A stretch of 64,000 nucleotides of DNA from an uncultured Lachnospiraceae bacterium (GTDB lineage Bacteria > Bacillota > Clostridia > Lachnospirales > Lachnospiraceae), in the NCBI GenBank assembly GCA_910587715.1, contig CAJUMV010000008.1, forward strand, positions 1-64,000, given 5' to 3'. Position 1 is the first letter of the stretch; each line of letters opens with the position of its first letter. The notes beneath the pieces are model-generated. The model saw only the letters and a list, made by a program, of their open reading frames with translations. It ran no database searches and had not been told where the DNA came from. Positions 54,421 to 63,728 of the stretch are shown here, piece after piece. The position numbers were made by a program, and so were the translations under genes.

Positions 54421-55743
54421 TTGAAGAAACTTTGCTTTGGTTCTTTTGCAACAGTTCTCGGACTGTGCATGAATAAGGAAGTATATACACTCATGGCTTT
54501 ATGCGAGGCCATGTTTACTTCTGTTGCGCCGAATGTCCATTTTTCAGGAACAATATCGGAATCAAACCGCTCCGACATGTTCAGAGGACGCAATGCCCTT
54601 CCAAAAGAAGTCGCCATTGGCATAACCGAACATCCAGCTGTAGAAATAGCGGCATCTTTTAGGCAATATGTTCTTCCTCTTCTGGATGATAACAAAAGAA
54701 AACTCATCATTGCTGTATTGAAAGATATTATCGCTGATGATGAAGACATTACAAATGTCACTGAAATAGAGTATGTCAACCATACACAGAAAGGATCTGT
54801 CGCCGTTCAGTCTGCTTTCGTGTTCCATGAATTCTTGGCAGGAATTCTCATCTATGTATGCAGATCCGCTAATAAGAATCTAATAAAAAGAGTTGCGGAA
54901 GTAACCGAAGAATATGTGAATGGATTCACCGATAAAACTGATGACATCACTCTTGTTCCCAGCTATGTCGCCCTGCCTCCGGAGCTTGCCGACATGACCC
55001 ATACACACGAGCTTGTACTATATACTGAAGCGAATGGAAAATGCACGTCATGCGGCAGACCCGTCGCCCTCGAAAGCGACATCGGTGAAGTCGACCATTG
55101 CCAAATATTCCACGCCAAAGATGACGATGGCAACGATGTCGATCTCGTCCTCTGTGTCGACTGTGCAAGGGACTACGCCAATGCGCCGCAGGAATACATA
55201 AGGAAGCTGCTCCATAAAAAAACGTACCACAAGATCCAGATTGAAGCATTAAATTCCATAGGTGTCCCCCGCCAAAGAGCAACCATTGAAGAAGCCGTGC
55301 ATAAACTTGCGGCTCTGAATCTGCCTTTCGACAGGGAGCTCAAATACGAGCCTACAAAGATTGAGAACAAGATTGTGGGGAACTCCGGTTTAAGGGATGC
55401 GATTATATGGAATGCGAATTACTGGTTTCGGGCAATCAACACGGAAATAGAAAATGCCGCCGAAGCCAAGATCCTGCGCCCTGAAAGATTCGCCAAGGCT
55501 TTCTCGACAATGTATGAGCAGGTCAGCCAGACTACAGATGATCAGACTATAATATACGACACTATGGTAGGTAAGCTCTCGAGCATGATCGGAGACGAAT
55601 ACCGCTCTCAATGTGAATGCATCGTATCTTACTTCGTACAAAGCTGTGAGGTGTTTGATGAAATTACCAAGCAAGACGATTCCGTACCAGCAGAGCATAA
55701 TAGCAAGATTTCCGAAAGTCCTCTCGCTGCTCCAGAACAGTGA
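54421..55743 (+). CDS. ABC-3C-type effector with treble-clef/HNH-like zinc motif
   Basis: A 440-aa protein starting at TTG (54421), with GGGAG 7 nt upstream. The centre holds CTSCGR (Cys 208 and 211), EVDHCQIFH (Asp 225, His 226) and LCVDCARDY (Cys 245 and 248), the layout of an HNH nuclease: a zinc-bound treble clef with the DH pair between the two CxxC knuckles. The usual third catalytic His/Asn after the second knuckle is not obvious. The C-terminal half (about 300-420) is helical. Followed by a tiny middle component and an SMC-like ATPase, it fits the effector place of an ABC-three-component system. Nuclease activity is inference. Confidence 0.65.
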   Translation: MKKLCFGSFATVLGLCMNKEVYTLMALCEAMFTSVAPNVHFSGTISESNRSDMFRGRNALPKEVAIGITEHPAVEIAASFRQYVLPLLDDNKRKLIIAVLKDIIADDEDITNVTEIEYVNHTQKGSVAVQSAFVFHEFLAGILIYVCRSANKNLIKRVAEVTEEYVNGFTDKTDDITLVPSYVALPPELADMTHTHELVLYTEANGKCTSCGRPVALESDIGEVDHCQIFHAKDDDGNDVDLVLCVDCARDYANAPQEYIRKLLHKKTYHKIQIEALNSIGVPRQRATIEEAVHKLAALNLPFDRELKYEPTKIENKIVGNSGLRDAIIWNANYWFRAINTEIENAAEAKILRPERFAKAFSTMYEQVSQTTDDQTIIYDTMVGKLSSMIGDEYRSQCECIVSYFVQSCEVFDEITKQDDSVPAEHNSKISESPLAAPEQ

Positions 55744-55879
55744 CATGACCGTCATGGAACTCATGCAGAATGTTACGGATGATGATATTTCAATCAGTGA
55801 TTTTATGAGTATACTGGACTGCCTGTATGCCCTTGGAAAGATAGACCTTGTAGAAGGGAGCATCCATTATGTTGCTTAG
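55658..55879 (+). CDS. ABC-3C middle component-like small protein
   Basis: A 73-aa protein starting MKLPSKTIPYQQSIIARFPK, with winged-helix-like pattern DISISDFMSILDCLYALGKIDLVEG near the C-terminus. It resembles the middle components of ABC-three-component systems in size, sequence style and position. The ATG at 55658 has GAGGTG 6 nt upstream and lies inside the effector gene (86-nt overlap). Its end overlaps the ATPase start by 11 nt. A longer frame starting at 55613 is less likely. Confidence 0.65.
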   Translation: MKLPSKTIPYQQSIIARFPKVLSLLQNSDMTVMELMQNVTDDDISISDFMSILDCLYALGKIDLVEGSIHYVA

Positions 55880-57515
55880 TATAGAATGTGATAAATTTCC
55901 GGAGACTCACCGTGTGATTACCTTTTCGCCCGGATTAAACTCCGTTGTGGGTACAGAGGCTGGGAGCAATGCCATCGGCAAGTCCACTTTCCTACGGATC
56001 ATCGACTTCGCTTTTGGCGGAAATTGTTATCTGAAGGAAGAAGAAATAGCTCGCGAAATTGGTGATCACGAAATTTATTTCTCTTTTCAATTCGGTAACA
56101 ATTCTCCGTTATATTACTGCCGCAAAACAAACGATCCCTACAATGTCATAAGCTGCGATAAAGAAAAGCATGTCATTGAAACTATGGCCGTTTTAAAGTA
56201 CCAGCGTAATCTCATGGAGAATTACTCATCAAATAGATTCGACATATCGCTGCACGATATATCAGAACACTTCTTCCGTATCTATCGCCGCTTGAATGTG
56301 CTAGAACAGTACCCTTTAAGCGCAAAGCCATCCGAAAACCATGAGACCACTGTCAATTTCCTGATTAAGCTATTTCGGCATGGAGATATCCTTAATCAGA
56401 TTCAGGCAATGGCAAAAGACCTTCATGTTGACACCTCCAAGGTGCGAGCATCAACACCTGAGAAAATAATTTCTCTGGACGAGATTGCGGATATCCAAAC
56501 AACTATCGATTCATTAAAGAAACGGCTTCTGGATAACATGGGAAAAAACGAAGTTGCGCAGACTCAGCTTTTTGGATATAACTCGCAAGAAATGAAAAGG
56601 GCAGAAAAAATCAGGAAGGAGCTTTCACTGCTTGCAACACAGCAGTCAAAACTGAAAGCCCAGCTTGGAGCAATACAGCACAGCATGGATATCCAGTCAT
56701 TTGACTCTGCGGAAGATTTTGAAGATTTGCAGACATTTTTTCCCGAAATCACCATGCAAAAATTGGATTCTATCAATGGATTTCACGACAAGATACGGGG
56801 AATCCTGCTTGGAGAACTTTCAAAAGAGGAAAAACGCCTTAAAAACCTTCTTGCAAGATGTGACCGTGAAGTGACACGGCTCCAGAACAGCCTGAAAGAT
56901 TCCGGCACAGCGCAGAAGATGTCTACTCAGCTGGTATCTGAATGTGCAAGCCTTATGAACTCTATCGAGCGGTACGAGGCACAAAAGAAGGAGCTCGAGG
57001 AGGAACGCAATCGCCAACAGAAAAGGGCTGCCGCCAAGAAGCAGGTTCGAGACTTGCTGGAGCAGGAACGCAGTACAATAAGAGGCATAGAAAATGAGCT
57101 TAACAGCACCATGAGCGAAATTAATGCGTCCCTCATCGGGGATGCGGAACGCGCACCCTCCATCCATATTGCTGCCAACAAGGATTTTACATTCGGCATC
57201 AGGGGAAACAGCAGCGAAGGTGCCGCTTTCAGAAGCATGGTTGTTTATGATCTTGCAATATTGAAGCTGTGCGACATCCCAGTACTCATTCATGATTCGA
57301 ATATTCTGAAAAGGATTGACGACCATCAGCTCGAACAGCTACTAGAATGCTATGAAAACAGCGGTCATCAAGTCTTCATTGCATATGACCGCCTTTCCGA
57401 TACTACGGAAAAAGCACATGGTAAGCTATTGGAATGTGCAGCGTTAAGACTTTCAAAGGAAGATTTATTGTTCGGACGCTCTTGGAGCAAAAAGAAAATT
57501 GGAGGTAAAGCCTGA
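55869..57515 (+). CDS. SMC/ABC-type ATPase of the ABC-3C module (DUF2326-like)
   Basis: A 548-aa ATPase. The N-terminal Walker A is extended, GTEAGSNAIGKSTFLRI (about 28-44). A coiled-coil centre (about 200-420) follows. The C-terminal half carries a signature-like NSSEGAAFRSMVVYDLAIL and a Walker-B-like IPVLIHDSNI. This is the SMC-like design of DUF2326 and ABC-3C ATPases. It probably senses or holds DNA and controls the effector. The start overlaps the middle component, and the stop shares TGATG with the methyltransferase start. Confidence 0.8.
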   Translation: MLLSIECDKFPETHRVITFSPGLNSVVGTEAGSNAIGKSTFLRIIDFAFGGNCYLKEEEIAREIGDHEIYFSFQFGNNSPLYYCRKTNDPYNVISCDKEKHVIETMAVLKYQRNLMENYSSNRFDISLHDISEHFFRIYRRLNVLEQYPLSAKPSENHETTVNFLIKLFRHGDILNQIQAMAKDLHVDTSKVRASTPEKIISLDEIADIQTTIDSLKKRLLDNMGKNEVAQTQLFGYNSQEMKRAEKIRKELSLLATQQSKLKAQLGAIQHSMDIQSFDSAEDFEDLQTFFPEITMQKLDSINGFHDKIRGILLGELSKEEKRLKNLLARCDREVTRLQNSLKDSGTAQKMSTQLVSECASLMNSIERYEAQKKELEEERNRQQKRAAAKKQVRDLLEQERSTIRGIENELNSTMSEINASLIGDAERAPSIHIAANKDFTFGIRGNSSEGAAFRSMVVYDLAILKLCDIPVLIHDSNILKRIDDHQLEQLLECYENSGHQVFIAYDRLSDTTEKAHGKLLECAALRLSKEDLLFGRSWSKKKIGGKA

Positions 57516-59629
57516 TGGCTGCTATAGATAACCTTGTAAAACAGATTTCGGATGCAGTGCTGCGCCAACGCATTGCTGACGAGGTAAAGCAATTATCACA
57601 GAACAAAAAATTCGGGCTTGTTTTTGACGAGTATTTGCCGGAATGTACTCCGCTATACGAAATGAAGATAAAACGGAATATATTCGTGACGGACAAGATT
57701 GATGGCGAGATAAAAAATGTTTACGCCGTCCTTAAGGTAAAGGACGGTATTGCGACTTGCCGCCATAAAATCACTGGCGATATATCTGAAAAAAATGTGG
57801 ATGAGCTTGTCGCTGTCGCACAACTTGGCGAGCCCATATTCCCTGTCCTGTCTCCTGTTGACTATGTACAAAACGCTCCCAACAGTTCACTCTGGCATAC
57901 GCTGATTGAAGCTGACAATTACCATGCACTTCAGTTAATGGAATACTTGTATGCAGGAAAGGTTGACTGCATCTACATTGATCCGCCATATAACACAGGC
58001 ACGGACGAGTGGAAATACAATGACGCATTTGTGGATTCATCAGATCACTGGTCGCACAGCAAATGGCTCTCCATGATGAAGAAACGTCTTGTCATAGCAA
58101 GAAATCTCCTAACGTCGAAAGGAGCCCTGATCATCAGCATTGGATATCAGGAAGTCCACCGGCTTGTTTTGCTGTGCGAGGAGCTTTTTTCAGAAAGACA
58201 AGTAGTTGCTGTAACGGTTCAGACTTCCAGTGGTAAACCTTCCGGCGGTTTCAACTATTTACAGGAATATCTTGTATTTGTTGTCCCAGAAGATTTCCGT
58301 CCCACACCCACAAGCTTTGCTGGTGGCAACAAGAATGCTCCATATCACGGCATGACTCTTGCCACGTTCACCCAGTATCAGAGACCCAATCAGGCGTACC
58401 CTATCTTTTGCGATAAGGAAACAGGAAAAGTACTCGGCTGCGGAAAATCTCTTCAGGAACGAATAAACGAAGGAAGTTACATCGGAAACATGGATGATTT
58501 TATCTATGATTACGATGAAGCCCCTGATGGCTGCACGTGTGTATGGCCGGTAAGCACAAAAGGTACTCAGTGCGTATGGCGGCTTATTCCCTCACGATTT
58601 ATGAGCGATCTTGAAAAGGGCTATATCAGAGTGCTTCCTCAAAAAGGAAAACATCTAAAGAATAAATACAGCATACAGTATCTTTCTGCCGGAATAATAA
58701 AAAAGATTGAGTCTGGAAAAATCGAAAGCCTTGGCAGAGATAATGTCAATGGAACGATACTCTTGGATTCTTATGAAAGTGAAGGTGCAGATATTCCTAC
58801 AATTTGGAATGACAACGCATTTTATACGGCAAAGGGCACCAATCAGATTCAAGACATATTCGGCACGAAGGAGTTTCCATATCCCAAGCCTCTTTCGCTA
58901 ATTACTGAGGTATTGCGCACCTGCACAAAAGAGAATAGCCTTATCATCGATTTTTTTGCCGGAAGTGGCACTACCCTTAACGCCGTCAACATCCTAAATG
59001 CCGAGGACAATAAGAACCGCCGATGCATACTGATAACAAATAATGAGCTCTCTAAAAAGCAGATCCGTGCTTTGAAAAAGGATGGCGAATTTCCTGGCAC
59101 AGAAAACTGGGAAAAACATGGAATCTGCCGGGCTGTTACATGGCCTCGTACAAAGTATACTATTCTTGGCAAGAGAGATAACAACGAGGATTTGGTCGGA
59201 GAATATGATATATCTTCAGATGAAAATGAGCCTCGAAACCTGAGCGATGGATTTGAAACAAATGCTGCATACTTCCGCCTCGGATTCGTGGATAAAAACT
59301 CCGTGACGCTCGGCCGACAATTCCGTCAGATCCTGCCGCTGTTATGGTTAAAGGCTGGCGCATATGGGAAATGCCCCTCTGTAGGAGGCGATAGCGAGCC
59401 ATCAATGCTGATCCTCCCCAAAAACCGCCTTGCCGTCCTTGTGGATGATACACATTTTGCTGACTTCGAAAAAGCCATAAAGAAAGAGGACTCCATCGAA
59501 TTTCTATATTTTGTTACGGATTTTGAGGGAGCTTACAAGGATATGGCATCCGCATTTCCTGACAAAAAAACATACCAGCTTTACCGTGAATATATCGAAA
59601 ACTTTGTAATCGGAGCAAGGAGGATATAA
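57515..59629 (+). CDS. type III-like DNA methyltransferase (Mod)
   Basis: A 704-aa site-specific DNA methyltransferase. The catalytic motif IV DPPYNTG (about 156-162) precedes the SAM motif I DFFAGSGTTLNAV (about 480-492), the beta-class order of N6-adenine type III Mod proteins. The region between them should hold target recognition. The N-terminal 100 residues form an extra domain. GGAGG lies upstream and the ATG overlaps the ATPase stop. It would both protect host DNA and specify the sites used by Res. The recognition sequence is not readable. Confidence 0.9.
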   Translation: MAAIDNLVKQISDAVLRQRIADEVKQLSQNKKFGLVFDEYLPECTPLYEMKIKRNIFVTDKIDGEIKNVYAVLKVKDGIATCRHKITGDISEKNVDELVAVAQLGEPIFPVLSPVDYVQNAPNSSLWHTLIEADNYHALQLMEYLYAGKVDCIYIDPPYNTGTDEWKYNDAFVDSSDHWSHSKWLSMMKKRLVIARNLLTSKGALIISIGYQEVHRLVLLCEELFSERQVVAVTVQTSSGKPSGGFNYLQEYLVFVVPEDFRPTPTSFAGGNKNAPYHGMTLATFTQYQRPNQAYPIFCDKETGKVLGCGKSLQERINEGSYIGNMDDFIYDYDEAPDGCTCVWPVSTKGTQCVWRLIPSRFMSDLEKGYIRVLPQKGKHLKNKYSIQYLSAGIIKKIESGKIESLGRDNVNGTILLDSYESEGADIPTIWNDNAFYTAKGTNQIQDIFGTKEFPYPKPLSLITEVLRTCTKENSLIIDFFAGSGTTLNAVNILNAEDNKNRRCILITNNELSKKQIRALKKDGEFPGTENWEKHGICRAVTWPRTKYTILGKRDNNEDLVGEYDISSDENEPRNLSDGFETNAAYFRLGFVDKNSVTLGRQFRQILPLLWLKAGAYGKCPSVGGDSEPSMLILPKNRLAVLVDDTHFADFEKAIKKEDSIEFLYFVTDFEGAYKDMASAFPDKKTYQLYREYIENFVIGARRI

Positions 59630-59632
59630 AAT

Positions 59633-62158
59633 ATGAAGGACACACTGTTTCCATTTCAGGAAAAGGCTCTTGGGGATCTCCATACTGCCGTAGATAACGC
59701 CCATCTTCTCCTGAATTCGAAGAAAACGCAGATCATATCTTTTTCTGCTCCCACTGGTGCAGGAAAAACGATTATGATAACACAGCTTTTTGAGGAGCTG
59801 CTCTATGGTGATGCTGACCACATCGGCGATCCCGACTCCATATTTATTTGGTTATCGGACTCGCCCGAATTAAACGAACAAACCCGTATGAAAATTGAGA
59901 CAAAATCAGATAAGATTCCCGCAATGAATCTTGTCCCCATAGATGCCAATTTTACTGCGGACATCCTCGAGTGCGGACATATTTATTTCCTGAACACGCA
60001 AAAACTCGGTTCCGATAAGCTTCTTGTTTCCACATCAGATAAACGCCAGACTACTATTTGGTCTGTTATCGAGAATACCGCCAATGAATACATCGGAAAA
60101 CTCTATTGCATTATTGATGAAGCCCATCGTGGCACCAACACTTCGGAGAGAGAGGCAAACAAGGCTCAATCCATCATGCAGAAGTTCCTGAAAGGAAGCC
60201 CTGATGACGGTCTTTCTCCTCTTCCTCTCACCATAGGCATGACTGCGACACCGCAGAAATTCAACAGCCTTGTTTCAGGAATAACCACATCGACTATGCA
60301 TCAGGTTGTTGTATCTCCGGAAGATGTGAAGTCCTCCGGTCTGTTAAAAGACAGGATCATTCTTCGCTATCCAACTCTTGGATTCGATGCGGATATGTCG
60401 TTGTTTAAATCTTCCGTTGAAGACTGGAAAAAGAAATGCCAGTTATGGCAGACATATTATGATAAAAATAAAGACGCTGACACAAGCGAGCTTGTAAAGC
60501 CGATCCTCGTGGTACAGGTTACTGACGGCAGCGGCAAGGAAGCAACAGGGACGGACATCAGTCAATGCCTGGACATATGGGAGGAAGTCACCGGCTCCCG
60601 CTTGAAAGAAAATGAAGTCGTTCATACCTTTAATGATTACGGTACTCTAAGCATTGGAGGGACTGAAATCCGCAAGGTGGAACCATCCCGCATTCAGGAA
60701 AAATCCGAGATAAAGCTCGTATTTTTCAAGATGAATCTCTCCACCGGCTGGGACTGCCCTCGTGCCGAGACCATGATGTCGTACCGTCCTGCGCATGAAT
60801 ACACCTTTATAGCCCAGCTCCTTGGCCGTATGGTCAGGACACCGCTTGCACACCGTATTAAATCCATTCCAGAGCTTAACGATGTGAGTCTCTTCCTGCC
60901 CTTTTTTGACAGCGAGACCGTGAAGCAAGTGGTCAAGGCACTAGAAGAAAGCGACAATGTATCGTTTGCAGAGACCGGAAACGAAAAAGAACTTGTGACT
61001 TATAACCGGGAGAATGCCTATGCGGATGTTTTTGATTCGATGGGAAATCTCATCACCTACAGTATTGACTCTTCTCGAAAACAGAGCCCGTTGAAATCCT
61101 ATATGCTTCTTGCCCACGCCCTGTCCTCCGATGGCATTGATGCATCGTCTTTTGGTGATGCAAAGGAAGACATGCTAAAAATCATGGAAAAGGAGATCAT
61201 GGACATAAAGTCCCTGCCCGACTATGATAGCCGTGTTAAAGGCGTGACCGGATTGAAAGTCGACTCTTTGATCTTTGATTATGGCGACAGTACAATGTCC
61301 GTAGATACCGACACTGGAACCACGGAAGTCTCCGAATTCGACATCGCACGGCATTTTGAACAAGCTGGGAAGCGTCTCGGCGAGGGAATGCACAAAGAAT
61401 ATTGGAAACGCCATGCGGACGATGACTATATTGATGTCCAGATTGAGGTCATCATGCTTGCGGACAACATCACCGCTATGGAGAGGCTGGAAAAATATGC
61501 TGAAGGCTGTTTCCTTGACCTTTACGACAAGAATCGCCACAGTATAGGCACTCTATCGGAAGAACGACAGACCCGTTATGACCGTCTCGTTCATTCCTCT
61601 GTGCAGCCAGTTCCCTTGGAGTGGAAGCTTCCGAAAACGGTGGATTTTACTGTGTCTGAAAATGCGCAGACCTACGAAAAACATCTATTCTGCGGGGACG
61701 GAGGCAATGCTCATATTGCACTCAATAATTGGGAGCGCGGTGTACTTCTTGAAGAAATAGATGATGCAGTATGCTGGCTGCGCAACCTTGACCGGAAAAC
61801 TTGGTCTCTGGAAATCCCTTATGAAGTGAAAGGTGTCTGGACTCCCATGTACCCTGACCTTGTCATTGTCCGTGCCGAGGCAGGCCGCTATGTATTTGAT
61901 ATACTTGAGCCGCACGACCCCTCACACAAGGATAACTACCCAAAAGCCGTAGGACTTGCTAAATTTGCGGAGAAACATGGTGCGGCTTTCGGAAGAATAC
62001 AGCTGATCCGTGAACATATGGGTGTTGACGGGAAAAAGCACTTCTACCGCCTCGACATGTCAAAGACGCTTATACGCAACAAGGTCAGGGCTATAAAGTC
62101 TAATGACGAGCTTGACGCTATCTTCGATGAATATGGCGAACGGAAAATTACGGAATAA
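59633..62158 (+). CDS. type III-like restriction helicase-nuclease (Res)
   Basis: An 841-aa superfamily 2 enzyme. Walker A is SAPTGAGKTIM (about 38-48), the DEAH box IIDEAHRG (about 160-167), SAT-like motif GMTATPQKF, and motif VI in AQLLGRMVRTP. Near the C-terminus MYPDLVIVRAEAGRYVFDILEPHDP has the Asp...Glu spacing of a PD-(D/E)XK nuclease but with His in place of Lys. GGAGG precedes the ATG, 4 bp after the Mod stop. With Mod it would cut DNA carrying unmethylated sites after ATP-driven movement. Confidence 0.87.
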   Translation: MKDTLFPFQEKALGDLHTAVDNAHLLLNSKKTQIISFSAPTGAGKTIMITQLFEELLYGDADHIGDPDSIFIWLSDSPELNEQTRMKIETKSDKIPAMNLVPIDANFTADILECGHIYFLNTQKLGSDKLLVSTSDKRQTTIWSVIENTANEYIGKLYCIIDEAHRGTNTSEREANKAQSIMQKFLKGSPDDGLSPLPLTIGMTATPQKFNSLVSGITTSTMHQVVVSPEDVKSSGLLKDRIILRYPTLGFDADMSLFKSSVEDWKKKCQLWQTYYDKNKDADTSELVKPILVVQVTDGSGKEATGTDISQCLDIWEEVTGSRLKENEVVHTFNDYGTLSIGGTEIRKVEPSRIQEKSEIKLVFFKMNLSTGWDCPRAETMMSYRPAHEYTFIAQLLGRMVRTPLAHRIKSIPELNDVSLFLPFFDSETVKQVVKALEESDNVSFAETGNEKELVTYNRENAYADVFDSMGNLITYSIDSSRKQSPLKSYMLLAHALSSDGIDASSFGDAKEDMLKIMEKEIMDIKSLPDYDSRVKGVTGLKVDSLIFDYGDSTMSVDTDTGTTEVSEFDIARHFEQAGKRLGEGMHKEYWKRHADDDYIDVQIEVIMLADNITAMERLEKYAEGCFLDLYDKNRHSIGTLSEERQTRYDRLVHSSVQPVPLEWKLPKTVDFTVSENAQTYEKHLFCGDGGNAHIALNNWERGVLLEEIDDAVCWLRNLDRKTWSLEIPYEVKGVWTPMYPDLVIVRAEAGRYVFDILEPHDPSHKDNYPKAVGLAKFAEKHGAAFGRIQLIREHMGVDGKKHFYRLDMSKTLIRNKVRAIKSNDELDAIFDEYGERKITE

Positions 62159-62214
62159 ATAGCTTTCCGAATGGCAATGTTATATCATTATTGTTTCAGG
62201 AGGGACTGTCAGCA

Positions 62215-63645
62215 ATGATGCTTCCAGACGATTTGCAGAAACTAATAGACGGCGGTGAGAGCATCACCGTAGAATTTAAGGAGTCTCATTCCAACATCAC
62301 AAAGGATGTTTATGACACCGTGTGTTCTTTCTCCAATCGGGACGGTGGGCATATCTTCCTTGGCGTGAAAGATAACGGGGAGATTATCGGCATTGAAGCG
62401 GACAAGGTAGACAAGATTAAGAAACAGTTTGTCACCACCATCAATAACGACAGCAAGATGTATCCTCCGCTCTATCTGACCCCGGTTCCTTATGAAACAG
62501 AAGGAAAACAGATACTCTACATCCGTGTTCCCGTATCGCAGGATGTCGTCCGCTGTTCCAGCAAGATCTGGGACAGGAATGATGATGCTGACATAGACAT
62601 CACGCACCACTCGGATGAGGTTTACCGCCTATATGCAAGGAAGCGTGGCAGTTTCTTCGTGAACAAGGTCACACATTTCGGGATTGATTCACTCCGCAGC
62701 GACCTTTTGGAACGGGCAAGGGAGATGACCCGTGTGAGGGAGAAGAACCACCCGTGGAAAGCGATGTCCGATGAAGCAATGCTCCGCAGTGCCGGACTTA
62801 TCCTGACAGACGAGTATTCTCAGGTTGAAGGTATAACCTACGCCGGGATTCTGCTCTTTGGTAAAGACAGTACCATTATGTCCGTCCTACCACAGCATAA
62901 GACGGATGCCATCTTCCGCGTGCTGAATACCGACCGCTACGACGACCGTGATGTGGTAATCACCAACCTTATTGAAAGCTATGACAGGCTTATGGCATTC
63001 GGTCAGAAACATCTGAACGACACCTTCCATCTTGACGGCATCCAGAGCGTCAGTGCGAGAGACAATATCCTACGCGAGATTATCTCAAATCTGCTGGCGC
63101 ACAGAGACTTCTCAAATGCCTATGTTGCAAAGCTGGTCATCGAAAAGGAGCGGATATTTACGGAGAACGCTAATCTCTCCCACGGTTATGGCGCATTGAA
63201 TCTCGCTACCTTTGAACCATTTCCCAAGAACCCGCCCATTTCCAAGGTCTTCCGTGAGATCGGTATGGCTGATGAACTTGGCTCCGGCATGCGAAACACC
63301 TACAAATATACAAAAATGTACTCTGGCTCTGCCCCGCAGTTTATCGAAGGAGACATATTCCGCATCACCATTCCGCTCATGGAAGTTGCTACCGCTACAG
63401 TCGGTCCCATGGAAACTGTCCTTCACGATGTCCCTCACGATGTCCTTCACGATGTCCCTCACGAGGATTTCGTCGATAAAATCTATGCAATGATAAAGGA
63501 AAACCCCAATATTACACGCAAAGAATTAGGAGAACGCCTCGGCTTAAGCATAAAGACCATTGGCCGCAGAATTAAGGATATGGGAAATGTGCATTATGTC
63601 GGCAGCGGAAACAATGGGCATTGGGAGATTGATCCGTTTGACTGA
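62215..63645 (+). CDS. AlbA_2/Schlafen-type putative regulator
   Basis: A 476-aa protein. The N-terminal AlbA_2 (divergent AAA_4/Schlafen) domain has VEFKESHSNITKDVYDTVCSFSNRDGGHIFLGVKDNG (written in two halves in the family, about 22-60). A central GHKL-ATPase-like region follows (NILREIISNLLAHRDFSNA and ADELGSGMRNTYKY), then a spacer of tandem VLHDVPHD units and a C-terminal winged helix (NITRKELGERLGLSIKTIGRRIKDMG). It is probably a nucleic-acid-binding regulator or effector. I start at the ATG at 62215, with AGGAGG 11 nt upstream. It is the last gene of the operon. Confidence 0.82.
   Translation: MMLPDDLQKLIDGGESITVEFKESHSNITKDVYDTVCSFSNRDGGHIFLGVKDNGEIIGIEADKVDKIKKQFVTTINNDSKMYPPLYLTPVPYETEGKQILYIRVPVSQDVVRCSSKIWDRNDDADIDITHHSDEVYRLYARKRGSFFVNKVTHFGIDSLRSDLLERAREMTRVREKNHPWKAMSDEAMLRSAGLILTDEYSQVEGITYAGILLFGKDSTIMSVLPQHKTDAIFRVLNTDRYDDRDVVITNLIESYDRLMAFGQKHLNDTFHLDGIQSVSARDNILREIISNLLAHRDFSNAYVAKLVIEKERIFTENANLSHGYGALNLATFEPFPKNPPISKVFREIGMADELGSGMRNTYKYTKMYSGSAPQFIEGDIFRITIPLMEVATATVGPMETVLHDVPHDVLHDVPHEDFVDKIYAMIKENPNITRKELGERLGLSIKTIGRRIKDMGNVHYVGSGNNGHWEIDPFD
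63420..63467 (+). repeat. 12-bp tandem repeat in the AlbA_2 gene
   Basis: Four 12-bp units of the type cttcacgatgtc and cctcacgatgtc alternate, encoding LHDV-PHDV-LHDV-PHE between the ATPase-like region and the C-terminal winged helix. Slippage here would change linker length in frame. Confidence 0.8.
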
Positions 63646-63671
63646 TAGCTCGGGCTATAAACTTCCCCGGC

Positions 63672-63707
63672 GCGAGAGGCAAATGCCATGCGGCATTTGC
63701 CTCTCGC
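63672..63707. terminator. 16-bp perfect hairpin at the island boundary
   Basis: Arms gcgagaggcaaatgcc and ggcatttgcctctcgc surround a 4-nt loop, between the convergent AlbA_2 and metQ genes. There is no T-run on either side. It may act as a bidirectional transcript end or be a repeat-family element. Confidence 0.55.
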
Positions 63708-63728
63708 AACATACGGAGAATGCCGTTT

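Noticed and set aside
53072..63728. Attachment-site repeats bounding the defense insertion
   Set aside because: I found no convincing direct repeat shared by the addB and metQ sides, and no integrase or tRNA gene, so the insertion mechanism is unknown.
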